A stretch of 64,000 nucleotides of DNA. It comes from Echria macrotheca (lineage: Eukaryota; Ascomycota; Sordariomycetes; Sordariales; Schizotheciaceae). The notes below the pieces were generated by a model. That model was not told where the DNA came from. It searched no databases and saw only the letters and a program-made list of their open reading frames with translations. This document shows, piece by piece, positions 35,664 through 46,431 of this stretch (its first letter is position 1; each line of letters starts with the position of its first letter). Both the position numbers and the translations under genes were made by a program. The stretch covers positions 2,666,001-2,730,000 of the forward strand of contig MU839828.1 of the NCBI GenBank assembly GCA_030411725.1, in the 5' to 3' direction.

Positions 35664-37912
35664 GGTGCGGCGCTGTCTGAGACAGGCCGGTGGCGGCGAA
35701 CAATGGGAAGTGGTCTTCCCCGATGGAACTAAATGTGGGCTACTGGTCTCTCGTCTGCTTCCGGTTTTTGATATCACAAACCAAGCATTGTGAGACTGGT
35801 CAGCGAGATCGATCTGCGGGGTTCCGTGGGCGGTGTGGGTTGGACCTTTGGAAAGTGTTTGCTGTTTGACATGGTGACGTTGGGCTGATCCAATGATCAA
35901 ATCGATAAGAGCAGCCAATCATTGCTCGCCGGGGATGAGTGGCACCAATCGGACGCCACCCGGCGGCGGACCCACTCTCGACTTCAACAAGGGCAGTCAT
36001 GAGACTGGATTGTCATGAGTCCAAGATGCTTGAGGGCTGATTGTGTGAGTTTACACTACTCGTATTGGTATTGACTTTTCTGAAATTTTCTGTGGTCTTA
36101 CCCCATCCAGTTTAGCAACCCGAAGCCGACATCTGCTTCCAGACGACAGGCAATTCCTCGTGGTTTGCTCCTTCTCGATGTCAACATTCCCCCTCAGCTA
36201 TCAGCTAGACTTGTTTGATTCGCGTTTCATTCGTCCAAGTGAAGGGAAAGTGCAATTGGCTTATCAGTTATGTGGGAATCACGGAATCTCGATACGTCCC
36301 TTGTGTTTGTGCTATAGCCGTGTCTAATTTCATCGACCGGATACCATGTCAACAGAGCCATTCAAAAAGAGGTTCTCTTCGAGAAACCAACCGGACCATC
36401 GATGCGAGCCTCGATTCTGCAGCAGAAACAATTCTTGGACTTGTGATTCAGCTCTGACCCGGGGAAGTCGGATAGAATCCGTCTGTCTAAGCCCGCGTTG
36501 AATGGCATTGTATAGCCCAGCAAGCTCAACACCGTCTCACACTCATCCTTGTTCAGACAATGGCACAGGGCTCACACCTCACTATTGTAGACAATAGAAC
36601 CAGTAGAGCAGATACAAAGTACAGATGGCGTAGAACCCTTGTCAGTCTGAATAGAGCAGCCTTGACCACCGGGAACTCACAATGGATCCGCGGCCACCTT
36701 GTCTAGCCAAAGTCCATCATATCTCAACTTCGTACAGGCATTCGGGTACAGGGTAGCCGGATGACAAGTTGACAGAGATAATAACATCGCAATTCCTCCA
36801 TAGAGTCGGGTGGGCGCATGCCAGGACGAAACCAATAGGAAGCCAGCCCGGCCCATCGGCTCCGCCAACCCGGCCAAGCACCTCCTCAAGTCCGGGTACG
36901 CTACCCTTCCTTCGGTGCCTGTTTCAACATCCACCAGGGTCCTTTGTTCAACAAACATCCCCTCACCGCCTGCCCAGAACTGGCCGCGTTTCGATGTCGT
37001 CTTCCGGAGAAACCATTCGCTGGACACATACCGCCCGGCCTTCACTCCACAGTTATTGCAGAACGGTCGGGACCCGATTGGAATTTAGATCCGATGGTCC
37101 ATGCTGAGCATTTACACACCGACTGGAGTCTCCTGAGACGGAAAACGGGGTGCAGATGGCGTCAGGGGAGTTTTGTTGTGTTCTTTGTTGATGGCCTTCT
37201 GACCTTGGCCCATTCACCAACGGGGTACCTAACCCGTGGTGGTGATCCAGGAAACATGGCGAGGGAACCAATGGGTGCGGTATCTTTAGACTGCGCTACT
37301 ACTGCTCTCGGCCCAGCCTAGGTTTGCACACTGCCCTCCTTGTCTCGTACCAAAGAAAGTGATAGCTCATTGCCGGGAAGAGGAATAACAAACATATATA
37401 TATATAGGAGACTTTTGTAAACAATGATGCCTGAGCCCAAGCCTGGTGTACCGGTCTCTACACAAGATCAGTACTATTTACTTTTCATCCGAAAAAAAAT
37501 CTGGTTTCTGACGCTAACCCTGTGTCGGTCCACACGATTAATGCCATCGACCGCCTTCGTCGTGCCTATCAGACTTTTCACATCACCAGTCTGCTTTCTC
37601 GCTGCCCTTACAGAACAACAACACAGGGAGGACCAGTTACCATTGGCAAAGTAGCGATACTAGAGCAAGGAACTGGGCCGCGGATAAAACAACCATCCAA
37701 AACACCAAACCACCGCGCCAGACTTATGCGATACTATCGCGCATCCAAACCGCCCGTCGAAGCACTAAGCACGCTACCGTGGACTATCTCGCACCAACTT
37801 TTTAGTTGAACACCACGAGTGGCTAGACAGGAGCCAAAAAGTGCCTAACGAAAAGGTTCAAACTCTATCACACTCTCCGACATTATAAATTCTGTCTGCC
37901 AGATAACCAACC
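35664..37912. other. Intergenic region, divergent promoters
   Basis: About 2.2 kb between the flavoprotein fusion (minus) and the low-complexity protein gene (plus). Open frames such as 36677-37045 (minus) and 36769-37107 (plus) overlap each other and lack domains. No supported gene. Confidence 0.5.
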
Positions 37913-38963
37913 ATGGCTCTCTACTTCCTTCCCTTCGTACCTCGCTCATCAGCCAAACGAACCGCCTTCGAGGAGAACAACACCACCATCCCCGACTCGA
38001 AAGCCCACACTCTCATCTCACTCACCATGGCAACCAAGACACCTTCCTCCAACCCGCCCCCGACGACCAGCGGCAGCACCAAACAACCAGCGACATCAAG
38101 CAGACCGCCTCTCCCCCCCAGAAACATCTCTTCCCTTTCCGTCTTCCGCCTGGGCCGATTCCAGCAACAACAAAAACAACAACAACAACCATCATCAACC
38201 CCAACCACAACCTCAACTCCCACCACCACCGCCCACGACGAAGAAGACCCCATCTCAACAGTAACCGCCTTCTTCGCCTCCCTCATCCGCAAAAAATTCC
38301 CCTCCTCCACCACCCGAGCAATCCACATCCGCCTCGCCAACCCCGAAACCACCCAGCCAGCCCTCCTCCGTGCCATCGCCCAGCTCCCGCGGCAAGAAGC
38401 CATCCGCGCCTGCGCCAGACTCATCCGCGCCCCCGTGATCCACGAGATCGTCGCCGCGGCGCTGTATGAGGAACTCCTTCGGCGATGGGAGGAAGCGGGG
38501 GGTGATGATAAATTTTCGTTGGAGCCTTTGCCTTACCCTTACGATCCGTCTGAGTTTGGCTACGATGAAGAGGAGGGTGATGGGGATGATGATGATGGTG
38601 ATGGTGATGGTGACGGGGAGGGAGATGGGGGGAGATATATGAGGAGGGGGGGTGATGATGTAAAGGAGAAGGAGCAAGAGGAGGAGGAGGATATCACAAG
38701 AAGACTAGACTCTTCCCTCCCAGGACATGTCCAGGCTCGACCCCCGTCCTGGGGGGTAGTATCCAGCGTCGTTGGTGGTGGTGGCGATGACAGAGAAAGA
38801 AGAAGAAGCAGCACCACAACAGCGATAACCTCTCCGGACGACGACGACGACCCGTTCAGTCGACGCGGAAGTGCCGCGACGACGGCCGAGACGGATCTTT
38901 CCATCAGTTCCGGATGCGGATTGGTCGTCGGGTCTGGGTCTGGGTCTGTCGTGAAGAAAGACG

Positions 38964-38994
<31 letters not shown>

Positions 38995-39745
38995 GCTCGT
39001 TAGCGTCAGAAGACCCTCCTCCTTCTCCTCCTCCTCTTTTAGTTCCATGTGGAGAAGGGGGAAGAGAAAGAGCTCTCGGTCGTCATCGTCGTCATCGTCA
39101 TCTTCTTCGAACGTCGTCCCCAAGAACCACCACCACCACCAAGAAGAGGACTCAACTCGGCACGAGCACAGAGTGTCGAGCAGCGGGCCGTCGCCGCCAG
39201 GAAGAGGAGCGCTATCCGGACGGTCCTGGTCCGCATCCCGAATTCCGTCGCTGTTCACACGGCGGCGGACTGGCTCTGCCACCACCACCACTACCACCCG
39301 TGGACCCTCGACGGGACACCATCAACAACAACACCCAGAAAATGCAAGGGACGACGACGGCAGCAGCTTGACGACAACACGACCCGTCGTCGACCTCGAC
39401 CTCGACCAGGTCGAGTCGTTCTGGCAGAGACCTGGGCCGTATATCCCGCTCTGTGGGCAGCCGTACGATGAGAACGCCGGGTTGTTCAGGAGCAGTGCCG
39501 GCTCCGCGATGGAAATGGAGGATGGGGACAGGGACACCGATACAAAGGGAAAAAGCAGGGGCGAGGGGGACAAGGCAGGCAAGATCGGGAACACGGCTAG
39601 CAATAAACACAAGGGGGGCTTGGGCTTCGGCATGGCGTGGATGAAAAGGGAGAAGGAGGAGAAAAGCAGTTCTAGATCAACATCGGGACCGCAGAATAAC
39701 CACCCGGATAAAACCCAGTCCCCAGAGAATGCAACAGACAAATAA
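37913..39745 (+). CDS. Low-complexity hypothetical protein
   Basis: I do not recognise a family. The single 610-residue frame has a good start context (ACCATGG); ATG 38027 is an in-frame alternative. Only residues about 115-190 look folded: a helical segment (TAFFASLIRKKF ... ALLRAIAQLPRQEAIRACARLIRAP ... ALYEELLRRW). The rest is repeats: Gln runs, Thr/Pro/Ser, an Asp/Gly/Glu tract (38.57-38.65 kb), an Asn run encoded by (AAC)n, Ser runs, His runs and Thr runs. The sense strand is nearly G-free up to about 38.45 kb and then becomes G/A-rich. The stop codon is only 49 bases from that of MAK5 on the other strand, so the transcripts probably overlap. It may be an intrinsically disordered regulatory protein; that is inference. 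Confidence 0.7.
38964..38993 (+). repeat. (AAC)n trinucleotide repeat in coding sequence
   Basis: About ten AAC codons in a row encode an Asn run in the low-complexity protein; likely length-variable between strains. Confidence 0.85.
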
Positions 39746-39794
39746 AAACATTTTCTTCTCCCAATCCCCAGCTCGGCTCGCCGTGAAAATCAAC

Positions 39795-42117
39795 CTAAAG
39801 CTCATCCAACCCCAACCCATCAACCCGCCCCAAAAACTCCCCCGTCATCCCCCCCCTCAGCAGCTCATCCACATCCACCCCCCCACTGCCCAAATACTTC
39901 TCACTAACGCCCGTATTCACCCTCTTCCCCAACAACTCCCTCAGCGCAGCCCGCATCTGCGCCATCTCAGCCTTGCTAACCGACCGCGCCTCCTTCTCCT
40001 TCTGCTTCCGCCCGCTCCCACGCCCACTCCACGTGCCCACAGTCTCGAATTCATCGGAATCAAACTCGACGCCGAGCTCCTCAGCCGCGGCGCGCATCCA
40101 GTGGTCGTCCTTGCCGCCCTTCTCCTTGGCCAGTGCCGCGTCCGTGAGCTTCTTGGCCAGCACGACGCGCTCTCGCAGCCGCGCCACGATGCGCCGGTCA
40201 ATGTCGATCGTGTGCACGATCTCGCTCTTTCTCTTGGTTCCCGCCGCACCCTTGGCCTCGGCTGCCGCGTGCACTTTGGCCACGAGCCGCTGCGTCGGTA
40301 CGGCCTCCTTGGGTCCGCAGAGGAGGACGCTCACGCCCGAGCTGGCGGCGCGCGCGGTGCGGCCCGAGCGGTGGACGTAGTCGTCGGCCGACCGGGGGAC
40401 GTGGTAGTGGATCACCAGATCGATGCCGGGGATGTCGAGACCGCGCGCGGCGACGTCGGTGGCGATGAGGATGCCGGCGGCTTTGTTTACGTTCTTGTTT
40501 GCTGCTGCGTCCTGTTGCTTGCTCCCGCTCTCCTTGAAGCGCTCGATCGACCGGAGACGCGCCTTTTGTATCATGTCCGAGTGGAGCGGATAGGCCGGGA
40601 GGCCCAAGTTTTGCAGCAGAGGCGTGATTCGGCGGACCGAGTTGATCGAGTTGGTGAAGACGAGCGCGCGACGGGTCGGCTGGAGGAGGAGGACTGCGTA
40701 GAGGTACAGGTCTTTTTCCATGTCACCGCAGAGCACGAGTCCTTCCTTGAGATTCTCGGCCATCTGCGAGACGGGGCTGGCGTCGATATACTTTGGCCGC
40801 TCCTCGCGGAAGTTGAGCTTCTTGAGGAGGTATTCGAGAGACTCTGCGTCTCCCATTAGATTGTAGCGACCTTTCCCGGCGAGCTTCTGCTGGAGATTCT
40901 TGTTGAAAGTTGCTGAAAACACAAGAGTCTGTCGGGCGTGTCCGGGTGTTTTCTCATCATCGGAGCTTTCTTCGTCGTCCTCGTTTGTCGGACCCGCCCT
41001 ATCCAGAGCATTCAAGATCTCCTCTGCCTCCTTGAAGTGGCCATCTTTCAGTAATCGGTCCGCCTCATCAATGACCAGAAAACTGATGCCCCTAAGGGAT
41101 GCGAGCGTCGCACTGCTGGAACTGATCATCTCCCACATCCGTCCAGGAGTTCCGACGATAATGTCCGCTTTCTCAAGCTGTCTTTGCTGCTTTACAACAG
41201 CCAATCCACCAGTGACAGAACAGATATATGGTGATTTCTTGAGGCCGGCGCAGAGCTGTTTGATGTGGTCCGAAATCTGATGCGCCAGCTCACGTGTTGG
41301 TGAAAGTACCAGGGCTATGGGGCCAGTTTTTGTCTCTGTTGTAACCTGACGGGCCAACCACCTCTCCACAATCGGAATTCCAAAAGCCAACGTCTTTCCT
41401 GAGCCCGTTGCTGCTTTTCCAATAACATCGTGGCCCTCCAGAATTTCCGGGATGGTCCTGGACTGGATCGGTGTGGGCGTTAAAAACTTGAGGCGAGCAA
41501 TGGTCGATATCATTTCTGGTGACAGATTAAGGGGTTCCCATTGAGACATGTCGACTTCCACGTCGTCGTCGTCGTCGTCATTACCCTCTGGGACCTCGTG
41601 GATTTTGGAGAAGACATTGGTCTCCAGTTCCGAATCATCATCGTCCTTGGCGGTGCTCTCTGATGGTCGCTCAGCTTCGGGTGGAGGCTCCTTTTTGGCC
41701 TTTTTGGCCTTTTTAGCCTTTGGTTTAGTTTCTGCTGGTGGCTGATCTGGCGGAGAGATCTCTTCCGACTCTTTGGGAGAGTCTTCGAACCCTTCAAACT
41801 CGCTCTCCTCTGGCACTGATGTCCCCGAAACAGCGGTAACCTAGATTGCAGGTTAGAATGTGATGAGCATGTGAAAAATGAGAGAATCTTACAAATTGAA
41901 CCTTGTCCCCTTCCTTGACAATATCTACGCCCTCGACAACCTCGAGCCCAAAGAAACCCTCGGCATCGTCAAACATCTCTGGGACGTCGACTGTCTTCCA
42001 TAATAATTGATCGGCCCGAACTGCACGCTTCGGCTTGGAATCTACAGCTAGCGTCTTGCGACGCTTGGCATGTCCAGCCTGTGGTTTCGAAAACTTCCTC
42101 TTCTTATCAGGTCCCAT
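39795..42117 (-). CDS. mak5: DEAD-box ATP-dependent RNA helicase Mak5 (60S ribosome biogenesis)
   Basis: Nucleolar helicase for large-subunit rRNA maturation (DDX24 in animals). Exons 42117-41893 and 41840-39795 (intron 52 nt, phase 0) give 756 residues, near yeast Mak5 (773). The N-terminus is Lys/Arg-rich (MGPDKKRK), then come an acidic/Lys-rich linker and the helicase core: Q motif (LTPTPIQ), I (ATGSGKT), Ia (PTRELA), TPGR, II (DEAD), III (SAT), IV (LVFTNS), V (ATDVAARGLDIP) and VI (HRSGRTAR). The extra acidic insert between II and III (about 25 residues, EDDEESSDDE) is typical of Mak5. The C-terminus is a basic, helical tail. An in-frame ATG at 42174 would add 19 residues. It is divergent from TRM7, 595 bases between starts, another translation-related gene. 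Confidence 0.95.
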
Positions 42118-42712
42118 TTTGGCGGTGTCGAGATGGGCGGCTTGATTCAGTGCTGGTGTTTGGATGTGCTGCATTCAAAAAAGATGTCACCAAAAAAATT
42201 GCGGCAGCCAACTGAAGCTCAAAGTTCGCCCCACCAAGAACCTTGAGGGCAACCCTAACCCTTGACTTTCACGTTTGCGACGCAATTTCTTCACATTGAC
42301 AACAGACAAGTTATTATTCATGAGGTTGCTGATTGAAGGGCTGGAAAGGGGACCTGCTGATGGTTGAGTTTCATTCCTGGTTGATGGGATGCATGTTTGG
42401 AATGTGTGACTTTGAAAGTGCTGTGCGATGAACCCGATTTTTTCTTCCCCCACCTAACCTTTCCCCCGATTGTCGACAAGACTCACTTATGACCAACTCT
42501 TCTCTCAAGCACGGAAACCTCTTCACATCGAACTTGCCCTGAGACTCCGACGGCCGTTCCCGAAGAGTCTTGGTACGATATTTATTGAAGAGCAGATAAC
42601 AGTGTTGAACGATCCTGTTAAGCCGCCTGAAGTTTGCTGAGAGCTTGACTCATCGACTGTTGGGTTCTGATCCAACCTCTCAACGCCGGCAGTAAGGGTC
42701 TTCGGCATCATC

Positions 42713-43950
42713 ATGGGGAAATCATCCAAGGATAAGAGAGATGCCTACTACCGGCTAGCCAAAGAGCAAGGATGGCGCGCCAGGAGTGCATTCAAATTGC
42801 TGCAGCTCGACCAAGGCAAGCCCCTTAGCATTCCACGCATCTTCGCACACTTACTCGTCCAGAATTCAACCTATTTGAAGGCGTAACCCGAGTGGTAGAT
42901 CTCTGCGCCGCCCCGGGAAGCTGGTCACAAGTCCTCTCGCGCGTCCTCATCAAGGGCGAGTCCTTTGGCCGTTGCGCCTGGCAGGACCGTGAGGCCAAGT
43001 TTCGCCAGCAGATGCTCAACATCATGAGCACCGACGGCCAAAACGTCTCGTCACCCGTCAGTCCCCCACAATCGCAGCAGCCCTCGCCTCGATCCGACGT
43101 CAAGATCGTCGCCATAGACCTCCAGCCCATCTCTCCGCTGCCAGGCATCATCACCCTCCGCGCCGACATCACCCACCCAGCCACGGTCCCCCTCCTGCTC
43201 AACGCGCTGGACCCGGCGCGCGATCCTTCCGCCGCCGACCACCAAGCCTCGCACCCGGTCGACCTCGTCCTCAGCGACGGCGCGCCCGACGTGACGGGCC
43301 TGCACGACCTCGACATCTACGTGCAGTCGCAGCTGCTCTTCGCCGCGCTCAACCTGGCCCTGTGCGTGCTCAAGCCGGGCGGCAAGTTCGTCGCCAAGAT
43401 CTTCCGCGGCCGCAACGTGGATCTGCTGTATGCCCAGCTGCGCATCTTCTTCAGGAGCGTCTACGTCGCCAAGCCCCGCTCCTCGCGCGCCAGCAGCGTC
43501 GAGGCGTTTATCGTGTGTATCGACTTCCGGCCTCCCGCCGGGTTCCGCGCGAGCCTCGAGGAGCCCCTGGGTGTGGGTAGTGTTCTGGACGAGATGCTCA
43601 AGGAGCGGGCGGCGCAGCAGCCCGTCACGGCGCCGCCGGGATATCTGCAGGACGAGCAGACCGGGGCGTGGAATGTGTATCCCCAGAAAGTCGAGGATGC
43701 CGACGGCATCGTTGATCTCGACGTGGAGGATTTGACGGTTGACGAGCCGGCCAAGGACGTGCGGTGGATCGCGCCGTTCGTGGCCTGCGGCGACCTGTCG
43801 GCCTTCGACTCGGACGCATCCTACAAGCTGCCCGACGACCACGTCTCGCTCGACCCGATCCAGCCGCCGACCGCGCCGCCGTACAAGCGGGCCATTGAGC
43901 TGAAACGGGCAAACGGCGGTGTTTACAAGAAGGTATCGGCCAAAGGGTAG
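42713..43950 (+). CDS. trm7: tRNA 2'-O-ribose methyltransferase Trm7 (FtsJ/RrmJ family)
   Basis: Methylates riboses 32 and 34 in the anticodon loop of certain tRNAs, with partner proteins Trm732 and Rtt10/Trm734, in the cytoplasm. Exons 42713-42815 and 42863-43950 give 396 residues. The 47-nt intron starts with GCAAGC and ends with CGTCCAG: a GC-AG intron, the only join that connects SAFKLLQLDQ to EFNLFEG in frame. The K-D-K-E catalytic tetrad is visible: K28 (SAFKLL), Asp in LVLSDGAPD, Lys in GKFVAKIFRG and Glu in SSVEAF. The SAM-binding motif is VVDLCAAPGSWSQVL. An insertion of about 30 Ser/Pro/Gln-rich residues follows it, and the C-terminal tail is longer than in yeast Trm7 (310 residues). 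The stop is 50 bases from that of the GNAT gene (convergent). Confidence 0.93.
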
Positions 43951-44000
43951 CTCACAAAAAAAAATCTATCACCTATTTTTTGAATGTCTCCACAAAGTTT

Positions 44001-44621
44001 TTATCGTTTGATAGCCCCTTGTCCGGCGCACTGCATCACCACTAACCCATCGCCCGTTGACTCCGCAACGCTGTTCATCCCCAGCGTCTGCTCGTACAGC
44101 TTGACGTTCTGCGCGCCGCGCGTGAAGAGCACGCATCTCCGGAGGTGCGGCCACGAGTTGAGCACCTCGTCCAGACAGGCCATCATCCACCGTCCCAGGC
44201 CCTTGCCCTGGTGCTCGGGCAGCACGTAGACGTCGGTCAGGTAGCCGAAGGTGACGTAGTCGGTGATGAGGCGGCCGAAGGCGATCATGGCTGTTGGTGG
44301 TTTGTCGCCGTCATTTTGGGTGGTGGCTTATACAGCGCTTGCGTGTTAGTTTTTTTTTTTTTCAAGATATGTAAGTTGGTTGTGGATAGCTTTACTGGAC
44401 GTGGGCTTGTTGTTATTGGTGTAGATGGCGAAACACAGCGAGTTCTGGACGACGGTGGCTAGCACGTCCGATGGGAGCGCCTTGGCCCACCAGAGCATGT
44501 CGGACGTGAAGGCATCGCTGAGCGCGTCGATGGCCACGTGGCTCGGGTCGGTTGAGCATGTGTAGACGGTGTCGCCTATAGTTCGCGTCCAGGTTCTTAA
44601 CTCTGGCGAGGGGATGCCCAT
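44001..44621 (-). CDS. GNAT-family N-acetyltransferase
   Basis: Acetyl-CoA dependent acyltransferase; substrate unknown. Exons 44621-44396 and 44326-44001 with a 69-nt intron (GTAAAG...TATAAG, phase 1) give 183 residues. The intron joins NNKPTS to TTTQNDGDKPP and then MIAFGRLITDY, the conserved beta4 region of the family. The acetyl-CoA loop is VYVLPEHQGKGLGRWMM (Q/RxxGxG/A motif). C-terminal features LFTRGAQNVKLYEQTLGM match the usual YxxxGF-type end. Small fungal GNATs of this type are often annotated only as acetyltransferases. A TGACTCA site lies 173 bases upstream of the start. Confidence 0.88.
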
Positions 44622-46431
44622 TTTGCTGTGAGTTGCTCTTCAGAGTGGCGGGATACGAAATACAGGTAGGACGAGGCGAGGTGTGTTGCAGTCCAGTATT
44701 TATATCTTCCCCTTCTTATCATGACAGTCACATTCTTTCCATTATCGCGCCGTTGCGCCTTAGATTTGACGACACATCGGGCCGGGCCGGCCGTGACTCA
44801 TTCTCTTCTGAACCATATCCGAACCGGGTATCGGCTCGTTCTGTTGCGCGCCTCTGCCGGGCCGGAGCGGAAAATTTTCTTAGGTTGGAGATATCTACGA
44901 CGCCCGACCTTCGACTGATGATATCAGGGCTCTGGCTGAAGAGAATGAACTCTGTGGGATCTGCGTGGTAGGGCGCGTCGAGGACTGAGATGAGAAGGAG
45001 AATTGGGTTAATGGTCCTTGGCATGCGTGATTATCTCAAGAGCACGCGTTGACGCATTTGGTGGTGTTTTGCAACTGGATGCGGAGACTCGGAAAGTCAA
45101 CGAGGTTATTACGAGCGTCTCGCGTCCCCAGAAGAAAGGGCGACATGTACAAGTCCGAAATGTCCTGCAGTTAGTTATGGATCAGCCTCTTCTGATTCCC
45201 GTCTGCTTCTTTTGTTGGTGAGGATCGTTGAAAAGAAGAGAACACAGATAGAGAGAGATGAGAGATCCGCAGAGTCTCCTTCCAAAGTTCGAGAAGCCGA
45301 TCACTCCCCTCACCTTTGCTCGCAGTCCTTTCCTCCAACGAGTCCCAATTTCTCAGTACAGTAGTGTACACGTACGGCTTCCAGATTGGAGGGCGCCATT
45401 CAAAGGATTTTATTCGGCGGAGCTAGAACAGTCCAAAACCACGCTACTGCACCCCAAGATTTCGTTTCAAAACGGCATCGAGCTGTCAACTCGCTGAAAA
45501 TACAGAATTCTTACGGTACGATACACACCTGTCAGACAGACAGGAACGGTTTCCAGGGATGGCACGGATAGGAAGCTGAAATGCCGCCTGCCAAGCCGCT
45601 TGCCCCTGAGGCGTCCGGGTGTGGCTCAGCCCTCCCGCCGAGGAACTGTCGTCGTCAGCGTTGTCACTGTGTTCTCACCGATCCAAAATTTTGCTGGTTT
45701 TAGAGGAATGACCTGCTGTTCTGGGCTATGGCGCAGCGCTGTACCCTTAATAAAACAAATTGCTGCTTTGGAGGTGTGAAAAGCGCGTTTTTGGCCTTCA
45801 ATTTCTTCGGAAGCCCCGGCAAAGTATGACGCAATCCTCCCGTCCTTTCAGGGGGGAAGCAAATGCAGCTGCACAGTAACTGCCGTAATGGCGGTAGAAA
45901 GACATGCCGTCCGTTGACTTCCACACCCAGAGCTCTGAACTGGAAGCTCACCAATTGTTGTTTTTTACCCCCTTTAAGATTTGAAGTGTAACTTCAGGAA
46001 ACAGAGCATGATGGAGAGCCAATCCTTCAGTGTTACTCGACAAGGCGCAGCCCCTTGTCTTTCCTGTGGGTCCGGGCGGATTGTTCCCGACCACAAGCTG
46101 CTAAAAGTGACGCGAGGGGCGTAGAAAAATTCATGTTGTAGCGTACCGAGGAGAACCAAGCAGCTCACGTTACTAAGGTATACGAGCCATGGTAACTCTC
46201 TCTGCAGTCAATTGGCTTCTCCCAACTGCGTTGACCGTATTTCCTTTCTCTTTGACTTCTTCCGGCACGTGGGACTTTTCCCAATCCGTCGTTCTTTGAT
46301 GCGTTTCCCAGGTTCATAGACCCCGAAAGCTACGGCCCTCTGCCGTGTAGCTCCGCTCGATTCGAACCATCTCCATCCCTTGCCATCCGAACGGAAGATC
46401 TGACCCCTCCGGGAAATCCGACGCGTCGACC
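44622..46431. other. Intergenic region between GNAT and GT15 genes
   Basis: Divergent promoters, 1.8 kb. No gene supported; overlapping short frames have no domains. Confidence 0.5.
44794..44800. promoter_or_regulatory. Candidate CPC1/GCN4 site upstream of the GNAT gene
   Basis: TGACTCA followed by T (8 of 9 bases of the palindrome: G replaces A at the first position). Its position, 173 bases from the GNAT start codon, is suitable for activation, but a single match can be chance. Confidence 0.35.

Noticed and set aside
35664..35918. N-terminal extension of the flavoprotein fusion by 85 residues
   Set aside because: The extra sequence is unlike the domain and the ATG at 35663 has a better context; probably leader.
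38560..39297. 245-codon minus-strand frame rich in Val, Asp, Leu and Ser
   Set aside because: Complement of triplet repeats in the plus-strand gene; repeats keep all frames open.
46340..46375. GATTCGAACC, resembling a tRNA T-arm on the minus strand
   Set aside because: No acceptor stem, D-arm or anticodon arm can be folded around it.
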